A DNA stretch of 64,000 nucleotides, from the IMG/VR virus record IMGVR_UViG_3300028829_004116, positions 28,256 through 92,255 of that record; one strand, given 5' to 3'. A model generated the notes under the pieces. It did no database searches, was not told where the DNA came from, and saw nothing but the letters and a program-made list of their open reading frames with translations. Shown piece by piece: positions 27,702-35,802 of this stretch. Position 1 is the stretch's first letter. Each line of letters starts with the position of its first letter. This DNA comes from a virus. The position numbers and the translations under genes are program-made.

Positions 27702-27944
27702 TTATTTCTCCTTATAATTCGGATGATTTTTTGGCAATCTATGTAGTCTGCGGTCACACATATTTTGCATATATTGTGCCACACTTGCTACTGATTGTCC
27801 AAACCTTTTTTCCGCTACATCATCATTAGCGGGAACCATGTCATACTTTACACGCTCAATTGCTTCAGCAATTACTGAAGAATCGAGAAGTGCTTGTAAG
27901 ATTTCATATTCACCGTGGGTCACTGTCTTGATTCTCGACAACAT
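27702..27944 (-). CDS. 80-aa hypothetical protein
   Basis: ATG 27944 is preferred over the GTG two codons upstream; GGGGTGA precedes it. It overlaps the end of the 27910 gene in another frame. Helical content with a basic C-terminus (CDRRLHRLPKNHPNY). No function assigned. Confidence 0.5.
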   Translation of the reverse strand: MLSRIKTVTHGEYEILQALLDSSVIAEAIERVKYDMVPANDDVAEKRFGQSVASVAQYMQNMCDRRLHRLPKNHPNYKEK

Positions 27945-28080
27945 TTTCACCCCATAGTGCGTGTGTAAATCCTAAAGTATAGTTGCGAATCAATGTAAGT
28001 TTTGCAACCAAAGCCTTTTGACTTGATTTGTTTGCCATGTCGATTGCTTCATCAATTTGTTTAATTAAATTATTCAGCAT
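27910..28080 (-). CDS. 56-aa hypothetical protein
   Basis: GGTGATTGGA precedes ATG 28080, which lies inside the end of the histone-fold gene. The protein is an amphipathic helix pair (LIKQIDEAIDMANKSSQKALVAKLTLIRNY). It overlaps both neighbours, which argues for coupled translation. No family recognised. Confidence 0.5.
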   Translation of the reverse strand: MLNNLIKQIDEAIDMANKSSQKALVAKLTLIRNYTLGFTHALWGENVVENQDSDPR

Positions 28081-28372
28081 TCCAATCACCGAACTCTTCT
28101 TCAGTCATTTCTGTTTCTCTTGAAATTACTTCACCTGTATAGGCTTCTTCATCTATTTCATCCACACGATTATCCAACATTGTAAGGTATGCCAATCGAA
28201 CATCTGTTGCTCGTAAGCGTGAATTATTACCACGCTTTTGTGCTTCATAGTTCGACAAGTTAACCAATGCTTCAATCAGTTGTTTCGCTCTTTCTTGAAA
28301 TTCAATTGCCGCATCTTGTGTAACGCCACGCTTTCCTTTCCACATTCTCATTATTTCTCTAATACTAACCAT
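28070..28372 (-). CDS. Histone-fold protein
   Basis: The 100-residue protein contains a segment from residue 17 to 67 with the archaeal histone layout: VTQDAAIEFQERAKQLIEAL (alpha-1/alpha-2), a long central helix through NLSNYEAQKRG, then SRLRATDVRLAYLTML, which corresponds to the RKTIKAEDVRLA ending of histones. A basic N-terminus (REIMRMWKGKR) and an acidic C-terminal tail of about 30 residues are extra. I infer a dimerising DNA-binding protein that compacts viral DNA or acts on host chromatin. The fold is inferred by pattern only. Confidence 0.62.
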   Translation of the reverse strand: MVSIREIMRMWKGKRGVTQDAAIEFQERAKQLIEALVNLSNYEAQKRGNNSRLRATDVRLAYLTMLDNRVDEIDEEAYTGEVISRETEMTEEEFGDWNAE

Positions 28373-28776
28373 TTTTTCAGTCCTCCTTCTTTATAAAAGT
28401 GTTTTGTTTCAGCAGTTTGGATATTAATACATATCCACATTGAACCTATTAGACTACTGACCTCTAATACTTCCCAATTCTTTTTGAGAATGCCCAATGT
28501 TTTCATAATCATTCCGGAACCATAAATTGTATTATATTCCTTAGAAAGGATGGGCAAGTTATCATGCACATACTGTATAATATGCGGTTGTTGAATACTT
28601 GCCCAAACCTCTCCACTTATTTCAAAAAATCCTGTTCCATTACATACGATACATTTATTTCCCTCGCATACGGGACACTCAATTTCTCTATCACCAAATG
28701 TAGGAAACCTTACAACTCGAAGGCTTCTCGGTCTACTATCTTCGTCATTCTTTCCCCTTCTGTTGTTTTCTCCCAT
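28351..28776 (-). CDS. Zinc-finger (DnaJ-like CxxC) protein
   Basis: The 141-residue protein has CPVCEGNKCIVCNGTGFFEI at about residues 34-53, the CxxC...CxxCxGxG pattern of DnaJ-type zinc fingers, after a basic Arg-rich start. The rest is a small mixed alpha/beta domain. AAGGAGA lies nine bases before the ATG, within the JAMM gene, with a 67-base overlap. It may bind nucleic acid or protein; no specific role is evident. Confidence 0.6.
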   Translation of the reverse strand: MGENNRRGKNDEDSRPRSLRVVRFPTFGDREIECPVCEGNKCIVCNGTGFFEISGEVWASIQQPHIIQYVHDNLPILSKEYNTIYGSGMIMKTLGILKKNWEVLEVSSLIGSMWICINIQTAETKHFYKEGGLKKWLVLEK

Positions 28777-29447
28777 ATCATGTGTTCTCCTTTTCCAATA
28801 ACAATTGCTTCTTGATTAATAGGTCGCCAATTACGCAGGGTTCTATTATCTGTTCCAGACCAAAAGGCATAACCAAAGGGATGAGTATGAATCCAACAAC
28901 GGATAGGAATACTCATTCCTGTAACATTTACCCCGCCATAATCTACATAACCCGGACTTCCACTATTCATAAATAGTTTTCCTTTACGGTCTACAATAAC
29001 TGATACTTCAAGGCCCGGTAGAATACTGGTAGAAGCATTCCAAATTGCATCTAAAAATCTACGGTCACGAGGAATATCTTCTCCTTTTCGCAATAAATGT
29101 CCCCAAACTTCATTAATTTCTTTTTGCCAGACTTCAGCAGGAATATCTGTATGTTGAACATTTAGTGGGCCTTTTGGTTCTGTTCCACGGAAAAAGGAAC
29201 TCATAGCCCCTCCTTCGTATTTAGGTTCAACTTTAGCACCGTAAGTTTGTAGGGTTTCTTGAACCCATTCGGTGTTATCTTCTTCACGAATTATTGCTAC
29301 AACTTCATACCTTGAGTTGATAACTAATTCATCAATGTATTCCGCATCGTTCTCAGGTTCCCAAGTTTCATAGAACAAGTCTATCATATCCTCGGTCACT
29401 TCTTCTTCATGTCCAATTATTTCTTCTCTTACTATTTTATCACTCAT
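28710..29447 (-). CDS. JAB/MPN (JAMM) metallopeptidase
   Basis: Start at ATG 29447, four bases into an overlap with the E1-like gene. The 245-residue protein carries its JAMM motif near residue 185: IRCWIHTHPFGYAFWSGTDN, that is HxHP(x)nSxxD, the zinc-binding set of deubiquitinating Rpn11/AMSH-like peptidases. The preceding strands (LEVSVIVDRKGKLFMNSGSPG) fit the MPN fold. The N-terminal 80 residues are acidic and unassigned. Its coupling to the E1-like gene is the classic arrangement of prokaryotic ubiquitin-like systems. Confidence 0.82.
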   Translation of the reverse strand: MSDKIVREEIIGHEEEVTEDMIDLFYETWEPENDAEYIDELVINSRYEVVAIIREEDNTEWVQETLQTYGAKVEPKYEGGAMSSFFRGTEPKGPLNVQHTDIPAEVWQKEINEVWGHLLRKGEDIPRDRRFLDAIWNASTSILPGLEVSVIVDRKGKLFMNSGSPGYVDYGGVNVTGMSIPIRCWIHTHPFGYAFWSGTDNRTLRNWRPINQEAIVIGKGEHMIWEKTTEGERMTKIVDREAFEL

Positions 29448-30022
29448 GCGCTCACCACAATATGTTTTGGAGTATAATCTCCAGCAAAGAATCTTTGAAC
29501 CCATTGTGCGCCATAACCTGCAACCGCTACATGAGTAAAGTGGACTCCTTGATTACTTTTATCCCAATTATCACCTTGACATGAAAAAGAACCTTCCGGT
29601 CCTGCTGTTAATGTCGAGTAAAGTTTCGGGTCTTCATCCGAACTTACAAGCAAACCGGCTCGACCCTGCGCTCTCAAATCAAGCCATCTAATGCCTGATT
29701 TATAAAGCATCTTTCGCACATCTAAGTTATCAGCACAACATATAACTAAGTCATACCCTTCAATTTGAGAAGGTGTAAGAACCTTATATGGTTGAGATTT
29801 AAAGACAAATCTTTGTGATAGTGCTTCTGCTTTATTCAAGCCAACATCATCAGCATCAAAGTTTTGATAACTTAGGTTTTTCATTTCAACAACATCAGGG
29901 TCATACACTGTAATGTCGTATAACCTCGTAGTTGTAATCATTCTATTTGGTCTATCTAATAGTGAAATCAAGTAAGACCCAATTCCACCGCATCCAATAA
30001 TCATTATTTTATTTTTCTTCAT
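29444..30022 (-). CDS. E1-like (ThiF/MoeB family) adenylating enzyme
   Basis: ATG 30022 overlaps the TFB-like stop (ATGA). The 192-residue protein has the Rossmann motif MIIGCGGIGSYL near residue 8, YDPDVVEMKNLSYQNF near residue 37 (acidic residue and Asn/Gln of the ATP site), and VICCADNLDVRKML near residue 91. SFSCQGDNW near residue 150 offers a candidate catalytic cysteine. These enzymes adenylate the C-terminal glycine of ubiquitin-like proteins. It is shorter than MoeB (about 250) and lacks the CxxC zinc pairs. A candidate substrate lies at 36257-36463. Confidence 0.82.
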   Translation of the reverse strand: MKKNKIMIIGCGGIGSYLISLLDRPNRMITTTRLYDITVYDPDVVEMKNLSYQNFDADDVGLNKAEALSQRFVFKSQPYKVLTPSQIEGYDLVICCADNLDVRKMLYKSGIRWLDLRAQGRAGLLVSSDEDPKLYSTLTAGPEGSFSCQGDNWDKSNQGVHFTHVAVAGYGAQWVQRFFAGDYTPKHIVVSA

Positions 30023-30621
30023 ACATATTTCCCCATTTTTTTTACATGTCGCCATACGGTATTTTCACTTACATGAAACATTCTTGCTACCTTACCGTAT
30101 GACAAGTCGGTAGCCAAATATATACAGGACATGAGAACTTCTTTCGTTATTTTCATGTCATCAGATACATAGGTAATTAATTTCTTCGCATTCAAATTAT
30201 GTGTATCACAGAACTCATGCGCCTCTTCAACTGAATAAACTAAGTCTATGTTGAAAATGTTCTGTAATCTTTTAACAACGGTTTTAGCCCTGCGTGTTTT
30301 AACCCCCATGAAGCCGCCCAACTTTGCTAAATTGAGCGACTTGTTGTTAAGGAACACTACTGCTACTGATAGTTCCGACATAGTATAATTACCCTTGAGT
30401 AAGGCAACATAAGATGAGCGAAACATTTTTTTAATTTCTTCTGTTTTTTCTATTCCAAATTCACTACAAATTAGAGATAATTCTACTAAGTTTCTATCCA
30501 CTTTAACGGAATTATTTATCTCCATAATTCTCGAAACATTAATAAAATTACAAGCCTCGCATACATAGAGGTTTATCTCCTTGTCGAATTTATTTCTACC
30601 GGAACAATATAGACAAGGCAT
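30019..30621 (-). CDS. TFIIB-like transcription factor (TFB)
   Basis: The 200-residue protein begins with a zinc ribbon (CLYC at residue 3, CEAC near residue 21). It continues with helices of a cyclin-like fold and ends with a helix-turn-helix: ITKEVLMSCIYLATDLSYGKVARMFHVSENTVWRHVKKM, the pattern of the TFB second cyclin repeat that contacts the BRE element. Cellular TFB has about 300 residues, so one repeat may be reduced. I infer redirection of host RNA polymerase to viral promoters, perhaps those in the 41-44 kb region. Confidence 0.68.
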   Translation of the reverse strand: MPCLYCSGRNKFDKEINLYVCEACNFINVSRIMEINNSVKVDRNLVELSLICSEFGIEKTEEIKKMFRSSYVALLKGNYTMSELSVAVVFLNNKSLNLAKLGGFMGVKTRRAKTVVKRLQNIFNIDLVYSVEEAHEFCDTHNLNAKKLITYVSDDMKITKEVLMSCIYLATDLSYGKVARMFHVSENTVWRHVKKMGKYV

Positions 30622-31882
30622 CCCAATCGACTCTATTTTTTATTTTGTATCTTTCATATCCTCTTAGGGTTGAAACTTGGGAAAAGGTATGAACATCGTT
30701 TAACAATGCCATAGACCTTGCCGCAAATTGGTCTCCAATTGAAATACCTGTATGTGCTTGGTCGATACATATTGGTCCGAAAAGATAGTATTTTTTACCG
30801 GATTTTTTATCTGACCACAGTTGGTCTGCCCTAACATTAGGTAGTCCAGTATCACTATTCGCCTCATACACAGGTGTACCGTTTTGTTTTGTTATTTTAA
30901 AATTACTTATACAAAACACAGCGTATGTAGAAACATCTTGTCTTCCTGCCTTATAGCCTCTATCGACTACCAACCAATCTAAGTTCTTTCCCCTAACTGC
31001 CATGCTTTGTTTTTCAACTTTATCAATAATCATAGCCTTTTCGAAGATTTTACCCTTGAACCTTTCTGTGAGGTCTTTGAATAATTCCATGCTTCTTTTT
31101 TCGACAAGTGAAGACTTGCGATTTTGTTCCAAGAACGCATATACTACTTGTATTTCGCTTTTGGATAAGAACTCTTCACGGGATAAGTAATATAGTTCTT
31201 CGGGACTTACACCTAAGAATTTGTTTTTATTCCCTCTACATGAATTAATAAAAGACTTGATTTGAGTGTCTTTAAATTCCACCCACACGCCTTCATAAAG
31301 TTCAATTGCAGAATGTTCCTTTCCAGTTTTTTCTAAATTGAGAAGGGTGGTAATTTTATTATTATTATTATCAAAAAATGTGTATTCAATTTTGTTAACA
31401 ATTGCTGAAGAGATTTTCGGGTCTGTTTCAATAATCATATCTACGAATTTACTAAACTTTTTCTCATCTTTACTGATAGCAAGTTTCATTAAAATACCGG
31501 GAACACAAGAATTAAGGCGGGTTTTAGTTAATTTATTACCGTTCAAATAGTATTTACCTTCATAGTGTTGAAAGATAACCTTGCCATATGCACTAAAAAA
31601 TGCAAAGGTTTCTTGTCTTTTAAAGCAATTATTTAACAGTTTAACGACGGTTCTGGCAAAATAATTTATAGTTTGGTCGTTTCCTTCCCTAACCGAATGG
31701 TCGTTAACACCCCGGTTTCTATAATATCTATATCCCCGATATTCCGTATGGGTAGAAACCGTAGAAATAAAGGTCGTCAGTTGTCTTTGTCTTGCAGTAA
31801 TTGTAACACTGAAAGTTTGACCGCCCCCAGCCTTTACCCTTTTAATTAATTTTGTTACGCTTTTAATTCCTTCTTCATTCAT
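30596..31882 (-). CDS. 428-aa hypothetical protein
   Basis: The ATG at 31882 sits in the overlap with the upstream 79-aa gene. The large protein has a basic N-terminal 100 residues, a mixed middle and a C-terminal portion with DWLVVDRGYKAGRQDVSTYAV and YYLFGPICIDQAHTGISIGD. No motif that I can name. Its overlap with the TFB-like gene suggests the two act together. Confidence 0.55.
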   Translation of the reverse strand: MNEEGIKSVTKLIKRVKAGGGQTFSVTITARQRQLTTFISTVSTHTEYRGYRYYRNRGVNDHSVREGNDQTINYFARTVVKLLNNCFKRQETFAFFSAYGKVIFQHYEGKYYLNGNKLTKTRLNSCVPGILMKLAISKDEKKFSKFVDMIIETDPKISSAIVNKIEYTFFDNNNNKITTLLNLEKTGKEHSAIELYEGVWVEFKDTQIKSFINSCRGNKNKFLGVSPEELYYLSREEFLSKSEIQVVYAFLEQNRKSSLVEKRSMELFKDLTERFKGKIFEKAMIIDKVEKQSMAVRGKNLDWLVVDRGYKAGRQDVSTYAVFCISNFKITKQNGTPVYEANSDTGLPNVRADQLWSDKKSGKKYYLFGPICIDQAHTGISIGDQFAARSMALLNDVHTFSQVSTLRGYERYKIKNRVDWDALSILFR

Positions 31883-32114
31883 ATTCCTCATCCGCCTGTG
31901 CAAATCTAATTTGTTCTCGCAAGTAGCCATCACATAATTCTGTTAACTTATCCTGCATTTGTTGTGCCATCCCCGGAATTGCATTTCTCATCAACCCCAA
32001 CCAAACTCGGTGATGTTGGTTAATATATAATATTGGGTGTAGGCCACCTTCATCCATAGTAATAGTCAAGGGTGGTAGTTCCATATCATCAACAATGTGA
32101 AATTCGATTCTCAT
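31875..32114 (-). CDS. 79-aa hypothetical protein
   Basis: A beta-rich first half (MRIEFHIVDDMELPPLTITMDE, ILYINQHHRVW) leads to a helical second half. It starts in an ATGA overlap with the 32111 gene. The arrangement is common among small archaeal virus proteins; no function assigned. Confidence 0.5.
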   Translation of the reverse strand: MRIEFHIVDDMELPPLTITMDEGGLHPILYINQHHRVWLGLMRNAIPGMAQQMQDKLTELCDGYLREQIRFAQADEEYE

Positions 32115-32311
32115 TGTTTATCCCCCAAGTCTTTTAGATATTCCAAGTGTGGCTTTTTCAGCGTTTGTCTACTTACCATCACATGAGGAAATTGCGTGTA
32201 AAGAACAGGCAATACCTCAAGTAATTTCTTTTCTTCTTCATATGTCTTAGTCCAAACCGAACCATTCGATTTGAAACTCGTCACTCTAAAAATTATATTT
32301 TCTTTCTCCAT
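32111..32311 (-). CDS. 66-aa hypothetical protein
   Basis: The gene starts inside the end of the 32293 gene with GGAGATG upstream. The product has two strands then a helix (ENIIFRVTSFKSNGSVWTKT, EEKKLLEVLPVLY). No motif. Confidence 0.45.
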   Translation of the reverse strand: MEKENIIFRVTSFKSNGSVWTKTYEEEKKLLEVLPVLYTQFPHVMVSRQTLKKPHLEYLKDLGDKQ

Positions 32312-32523
32312 ATTTTTTCATCTCCTTTACTTATACATTCATAAATTGGGTTATTTTTTAGATACATGGCTACCTCCTGTGTTGTAGGTATTATTCTTCT
32401 TATTCGCCCGCCATGTGTGGGCAAATCAATTACTGCTGATATAATTTGTTTATTGCTACGAGGTTCCCCATCCTCCATAACAGTATCAATTGGTATCAGT
32501 GCGTGTTTCTTTTTAAATTTCAC
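32293..32523 (-). CDS. 76-aa hypothetical protein, GTG start
   Basis: The frame could begin at several non-ATG codons. I prefer GTG 32523, since GGTGGAG lies just before it and the overlap with the reductase stop is then only 11 bases. The start reads MKFKKKHALIPIDTV. A small beta-rich protein with a lysine-rich tail. No function assigned. Confidence 0.42.
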   Translation of the reverse strand: MKFKKKHALIPIDTVMEDGEPRSNKQIISAVIDLPTHGGRIRRIIPTTQEVAMYLKNNPIYECISKGDEKIWRKKI

Positions 32524-34390
32524 AGACTCCACCTGCACAAGCAATTTCTCCCTTGAGGTCTGTATTGTCCTCAAGTTCAGTTATTTGTGTGAGGTCTACC
32601 TTATTCAAGGTTCCTACGAGTTCGTTGTATTGTTCTTCTGTGATTGTTTCAAATGGTGCTTGTTTGTATGAACCACCGTCATAAGGTAGTACGGAAAGAC
32701 CGTTATAGTATTCACGGTTATTCCACATCCATTCTCCAACAAAATCCCATTCTACATCCTTTAATGAAACGGTTGCAGAAACATTGTGGGTGTTAATGCC
32801 ATCAACATGACCATTACGAACCCAAGTCTTTGAAAACAAACGGATTCTTTCAAGGAGTGAAAGTGCTGACTCTTTACGAGTTGTAGAACCTTCGGGTGCT
32901 TTTTGAGGAATACTAATTACTGCCGTATCATGTGGCGAGAAGTATTCATCTTCAACAAGTTGAGGGTGTTCATTAACAAGGTATGAGTAAATTGCCTCAT
33001 TCTTTCCAACACGAATGCGTCTAATGTAGAAGTCATCGTGCCATGCGTGGATTCCGGAAGAAGTTCCTAAAACCAAACTGGTAGTTCCAGCAGGTTTGAT
33101 ACAGGTCAACCTACTCGCAGGTTTTATTCCAATTTTTTCTGCATATATTCTATTAGTTTGCTTGATAACTTCTGTCCCATAATTCAATAAAGTTTCAGGA
33201 TTTACCCCAAGTTTTTCATAAGTATTTGAGGCAATTCCCGTCATACTTACACCTAAAAGTGCATCTTTTTCTGTTGCCTTTTTCCAACAATCTCGCAAAT
33301 AATGGAAGTCAGAATAACCAGCCTGAAGAGTTCCTAATAATGCCGCTGCTTCGCATCGCCCATAGAAATCTAATTCCGAATCTACCGATGAAGCGTTAAT
33401 TTCTGTAAGATTACAGAACTGATATGGTCTCAAAGCAATCTCGCAACACGGGTTTGTTCCCCAATCTTTGTCATTACTAAAGTAAATACCCGGTTCTCCT
33501 GCTCCAGATTCCTGAATTCGTTTCCACAGTCCCAAAAAGAACGGTTTTGTTACACGATTTCTAATTAAAACTGCTGAATTATTTGCTCTCCCACGCTGAG
33601 GATTTTGTTCCCACCATGTTCCACTTTTACATGAAATCATATCTTTATCGTCAGCACTAAATAATGAAATTAATGCGGCTCTACGAATACCACCTGCAAG
33701 AACTGAGTCTGCAATATGACACATCATGTCGTGAACTTCGATAGGTTTTAGTGAATAACCATCAGGTTTTCCTAATAAAAGATTCTCAATCTTAACTAAA
33801 CATTCCCGCAAAGGTGCAGGGCCGGGAGCCTTTCCACCACTTGTGACTAATAGAGAACCCTTGACTCTAATATCCGAGTAATCAAATACGGGTGTGCTTA
33901 GATTTTGTCCCATGTAAGCCTTTAGTAGAATCTTAACTGCGTCTGCCCACCCTTCGATAGAGTCGCTAACTAAATATCGTCGCTTCTTATCAGGACTTGG
34001 TTTACGGATTAAAGGCAATCTTTCAACATGGTGTCTTTGGACAGAATATCCAACTCCAGTTCCACCAAGAAGTAGAAACATTGCTTCGGAAAAACATTCC
34101 AAAGAATCAACAGGCATATATGCACAATTATAGATTCGATTCGGTGAAATTTCAATTGACTTTCCACCAAATTGTAGGCTACGCATTGAAGGCAAAACTT
34201 TCTTCTTCAACACATAATTTTCATACAACTTTCGTATATCTCCCTCAAGTTGAGGGTAATGTTGAATGTGCATATTCATGTTTCGTTCACACAGTTCATC
34301 CCATGTTTCTCTTCGTAATTTGTCCTTTTGATACTTGGCATACTTCATATGTACGGTAATATCGCTCAAAATGTCTGTTTCTTTGTTCAT
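32513..34390 (-). CDS. nrdJ: Ribonucleotide reductase, class II (adenosylcobalamin-dependent)
   Basis: The 625-residue protein shows LPSMRSLQFGG near residue 66, NCAYMPVDSLECFSEAMFLLLGGTGVGYSVQ near residues 88-118 (split here for brevity: NCAYMP and GGTGVGYSVQ), the active-site NPCCEIALRPYQFCNLTEI near residue 316, and a C-terminal redox pair CAGGVCEI at the very end. The single-chain layout without a separate NrdB points to the B12-dependent class II type. It makes deoxynucleotides for viral DNA synthesis without oxygen dependence. Confidence 0.88.
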   Translation of the reverse strand: MNKETDILSDITVHMKYAKYQKDKLRRETWDELCERNMNMHIQHYPQLEGDIRKLYENYVLKKKVLPSMRSLQFGGKSIEISPNRIYNCAYMPVDSLECFSEAMFLLLGGTGVGYSVQRHHVERLPLIRKPSPDKKRRYLVSDSIEGWADAVKILLKAYMGQNLSTPVFDYSDIRVKGSLLVTSGGKAPGPAPLRECLVKIENLLLGKPDGYSLKPIEVHDMMCHIADSVLAGGIRRAALISLFSADDKDMISCKSGTWWEQNPQRGRANNSAVLIRNRVTKPFFLGLWKRIQESGAGEPGIYFSNDKDWGTNPCCEIALRPYQFCNLTEINASSVDSELDFYGRCEAAALLGTLQAGYSDFHYLRDCWKKATEKDALLGVSMTGIASNTYEKLGVNPETLLNYGTEVIKQTNRIYAEKIGIKPASRLTCIKPAGTTSLVLGTSSGIHAWHDDFYIRRIRVGKNEAIYSYLVNEHPQLVEDEYFSPHDTAVISIPQKAPEGSTTRKESALSLLERIRLFSKTWVRNGHVDGINTHNVSATVSLKDVEWDFVGEWMWNNREYYNGLSVLPYDGGSYKQAPFETITEEQYNELVGTLNKVDLTQITELEDNTDLKGEIACAGGVCEI

Positions 34391-34704
34391 GCTTTTTCAC
34401 TCCTTTCTTCTACTTTATCAACCTTTACTTGCCAGATTTTGACAACTCTTTTTACCCCCAAACCACTGTTCGTTGATTCTTCTCCAACGGCTTCAAAGGG
34501 ACCCTTAGATAATACATTTACGAGTGCGTTAATCTGCAATCCGTGTTTAGTATTATCGTTTAACCAGTAGTAAATATCGAGAGTATTTGCTTGACCTCCG
34601 GCCATAGATAAATACTCAGTAATCCACTGAATAAACTTTTTATGTTTGTTATTACCAACAGCGGGTGCTGGTCTTTCATGTAATTTTATTCTTCTATTAT
34701 TCAT
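34387..34704 (-). CDS. 105-aa winged-helix-like hypothetical protein
   Basis: ATG 34704 follows GAGGTGATTAAA; the longer open frame reads through the tRNA-Leu gene and is rejected. Residues 22-75 look like a winged helix (HKKFIQWITEYLSMAGGQANTLDIYYWL, then VLSKGPFEAVG). The C-terminus overlaps the reductase start. It may regulate transcription; this is inference. Confidence 0.5.
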   Translation of the reverse strand: MNNRRIKLHERPAPAVGNNKHKKFIQWITEYLSMAGGQANTLDIYYWLNDNTKHGLQINALVNVLSKGPFEAVGEESTNSGLGVKRVVKIWQVKVDKVEERSEKA

Positions 34705-34726
34705 TTTAATCACCTCAATAATAAGT

Positions 34727-34809
34727 GGCGGGGGTGGGATTCGAACCCACGAAGCAATACGCACCGGAATTTAAGCCCGGCCCCTTTGACCGTACTTGGG
34801 AACCCCGCC
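34727..34809 (-). tRNA. tRNA-Leu (anticodon UAA)
   Basis: Read on the minus strand, the 7-bp acceptor stem is GGCGGGG with CCCCGCC. The anticodon stem CCGGG/TCCGG encloses the loop CTTAAAT, giving anticodon TAA. A long variable arm of about 13 bases (class II) and the T arm GTGGG-TTCGAAT-CCCAC follow. The next base (34726) is A, the leucine discriminator; CCA is not encoded. UUA is a frequent codon in the AT-rich viral genes. Confidence 0.92.
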
Positions 34810-34821
34810 CTTATTATTTAT

Positions 34822-35115
34822 TTATTCTTCACCCTCTTCAACTTTAGGGTGACAGTTACATTCGCAAGAATCTTCACAAACTCTTACAGGTGCTTTACCA
34901 ACAGCAAGGCGGTAGCATCCAAAATCCATTCGTTGAAACTTTTTACAGCCTCCACCATTTTCACATTGATAACGGAAAACAGGGGCATCTGGCTTTGAGC
35001 AAGCACAAAGTTGTCGCTCGCAATCTGCCCACGGTTTTTTTAATTCTAATCTCGTACCATTAACTGTCAGCACATTCTTCTTGTCTTTACTTACAAATCT
35101 TTCATAATTCATCAT
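34822..35115 (-). CDS. 97-aa cysteine-rich zinc-binding protein
   Basis: ATG 35115 follows GGAGG by eight bases and overlaps the upstream stop. Ten cysteines (CERQLCACSKPD, CENGGGCKKF, FGCYRL, VCEDSCECNCH) could hold two or more metal ions. It is not a known finger type. It ends with GEE owing to the acidic tail common in this block. Confidence 0.5.
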   Translation of the reverse strand: MMNYERFVSKDKKNVLTVNGTRLELKKPWADCERQLCACSKPDAPVFRYQCENGGGCKKFQRMDFGCYRLAVGKAPVRVCEDSCECNCHPKVEEGEE

Positions 35116-35294
35116 ATTATATTCCTCCATATTATTTGGTTATCCTTTTTAATGGCGATAACTTTCCATTCTGTTGCATAAATTTGGTTGGTATTATTAT
35201 CAACCTGCAAGTTACAACACTTACATATTCTATATCCCCGTAGGGTTTCTTTCAGTATTAATACTGTATCGCAGTTAAAACATTTTATCATCAT
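35112..35294 (-). CDS. 60-aa zinc-ribbon protein
   Basis: KCFNCDTVLIL near residue 4 and ICKCCNLQV near residue 23 form two CxxC pairs 17 residues apart, a compact zinc ribbon. The C-terminal half has beta strands (YATEWKVIAIKKD). It overlaps the cysteine-rich gene downstream. Likely nucleic-acid binding. Confidence 0.55.
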   Translation of the reverse strand: MMIKCFNCDTVLILKETLRGYRICKCCNLQVDNNTNQIYATEWKVIAIKKDNQIIWRNII

Positions 35295-35313
35295 TTTAAT
35301 TACCTCGAATAGG

Positions 35314-35388
35314 TGGACAATACCGGATTTGAACCGGTGGTCGCTCGGTTATGAGCCGAGTGCATTAACCATACTATGCTAATTGTCC
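35314..35388 (-). tRNA. tRNA-Met (anticodon CAU; elongator Met or Ile2)
   Basis: On the minus strand the acceptor stem GGACAAT pairs with ATTGTCC, followed by discriminator A; CCA is not encoded. The anticodon stem CTCGG/CCGAG encloses CTCATAA, giving CAT. The T arm is ACCGG-TTCAAAT-CCGGT. The initiator hallmark (three G:C pairs GGG/CCC in the anticodon stem) is absent, so it is elongator Met or a tRNA-Ile read after lysidine/agmatidine-type modification. Confidence 0.9.
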
Positions 35389-35390
35389 AT

Positions 35391-35465
35391 TGGCGGGCAT
35401 ATCAGGAATCGAACCCGAATCTTCGGCTTAGAAGGCCAAAATGCTATCCATTACACCATATGCCC
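35391..35465 (-). tRNA. tRNA-Arg (anticodon UCU) with encoded CCA
   Basis: On the minus strand the acceptor GGGCATA pairs with TATGCCC, discriminator G, and CCA is encoded (35391-35393). The anticodon stem TTGGC/GCCGA encloses CTTCTAA, anticodon TCT, reading AGA. The D arm has the TAATGGATAGCA pattern typical of this tRNA. It lies two bases from tRNA-Met, so the two are probably cut from one transcript. Confidence 0.92.
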
Positions 35466-35472
35466 AATTGAT

Positions 35473-35802
35473 TCATTCTTCTTCCCATTTCCTCCAACTA
35501 TCATCGGGTTCAACAGGGGTATCTACTCTTTTTAGAATACCATATTCCTCACCTTTTGCAAGAAACCATTTTATTTCTTTAGGAGAATATTTTTCTTTAT
35601 TATCCATAACTTCAGGTAGCATATCCATATATATTTCTACTTCAGCACTTTCAAAGGATGGGTAGGTTAACATGGTCTTGAAACCAGCAATTGAACCTTC
35701 CCTCTTCTCTACCTTCTGTATTTTGCTCATCATAATGTGTGATTTACGAAATGTTAGTATTGCTTTCGGCAAATCAATTATCATTCTCAGCGACCAGTGC
35801 AT
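35473..35802 (-). CDS. 109-aa hypothetical protein
   Basis: ATG 35802 has the strong site GGAGG six bases upstream, inside the end of the next gene upstream; another ATG at 35781 is possible. The product has a basic first half and an acidic, Trp-containing C-terminus (EPDDSWRKWEEE). No family recognised. Confidence 0.5.
   Translation of the reverse strand: MHWSLRMIIDLPKAILTFRKSHIMMSKIQKVEKREGSIAGFKTMLTYPSFESAEVEIYMDMLPEVMDNKEKYSPKEIKWFLAKGEEYGILKRVDTPVEPDDSWRKWEEE

Noticed and set aside
34705-34764. N-terminal extension of the winged-helix-like protein
   Set aside because: The extension is translated tRNA-Leu sequence (ASWVRIPPPP is the usual product of a T arm); the real ATG follows GAGGTGA at 34704.
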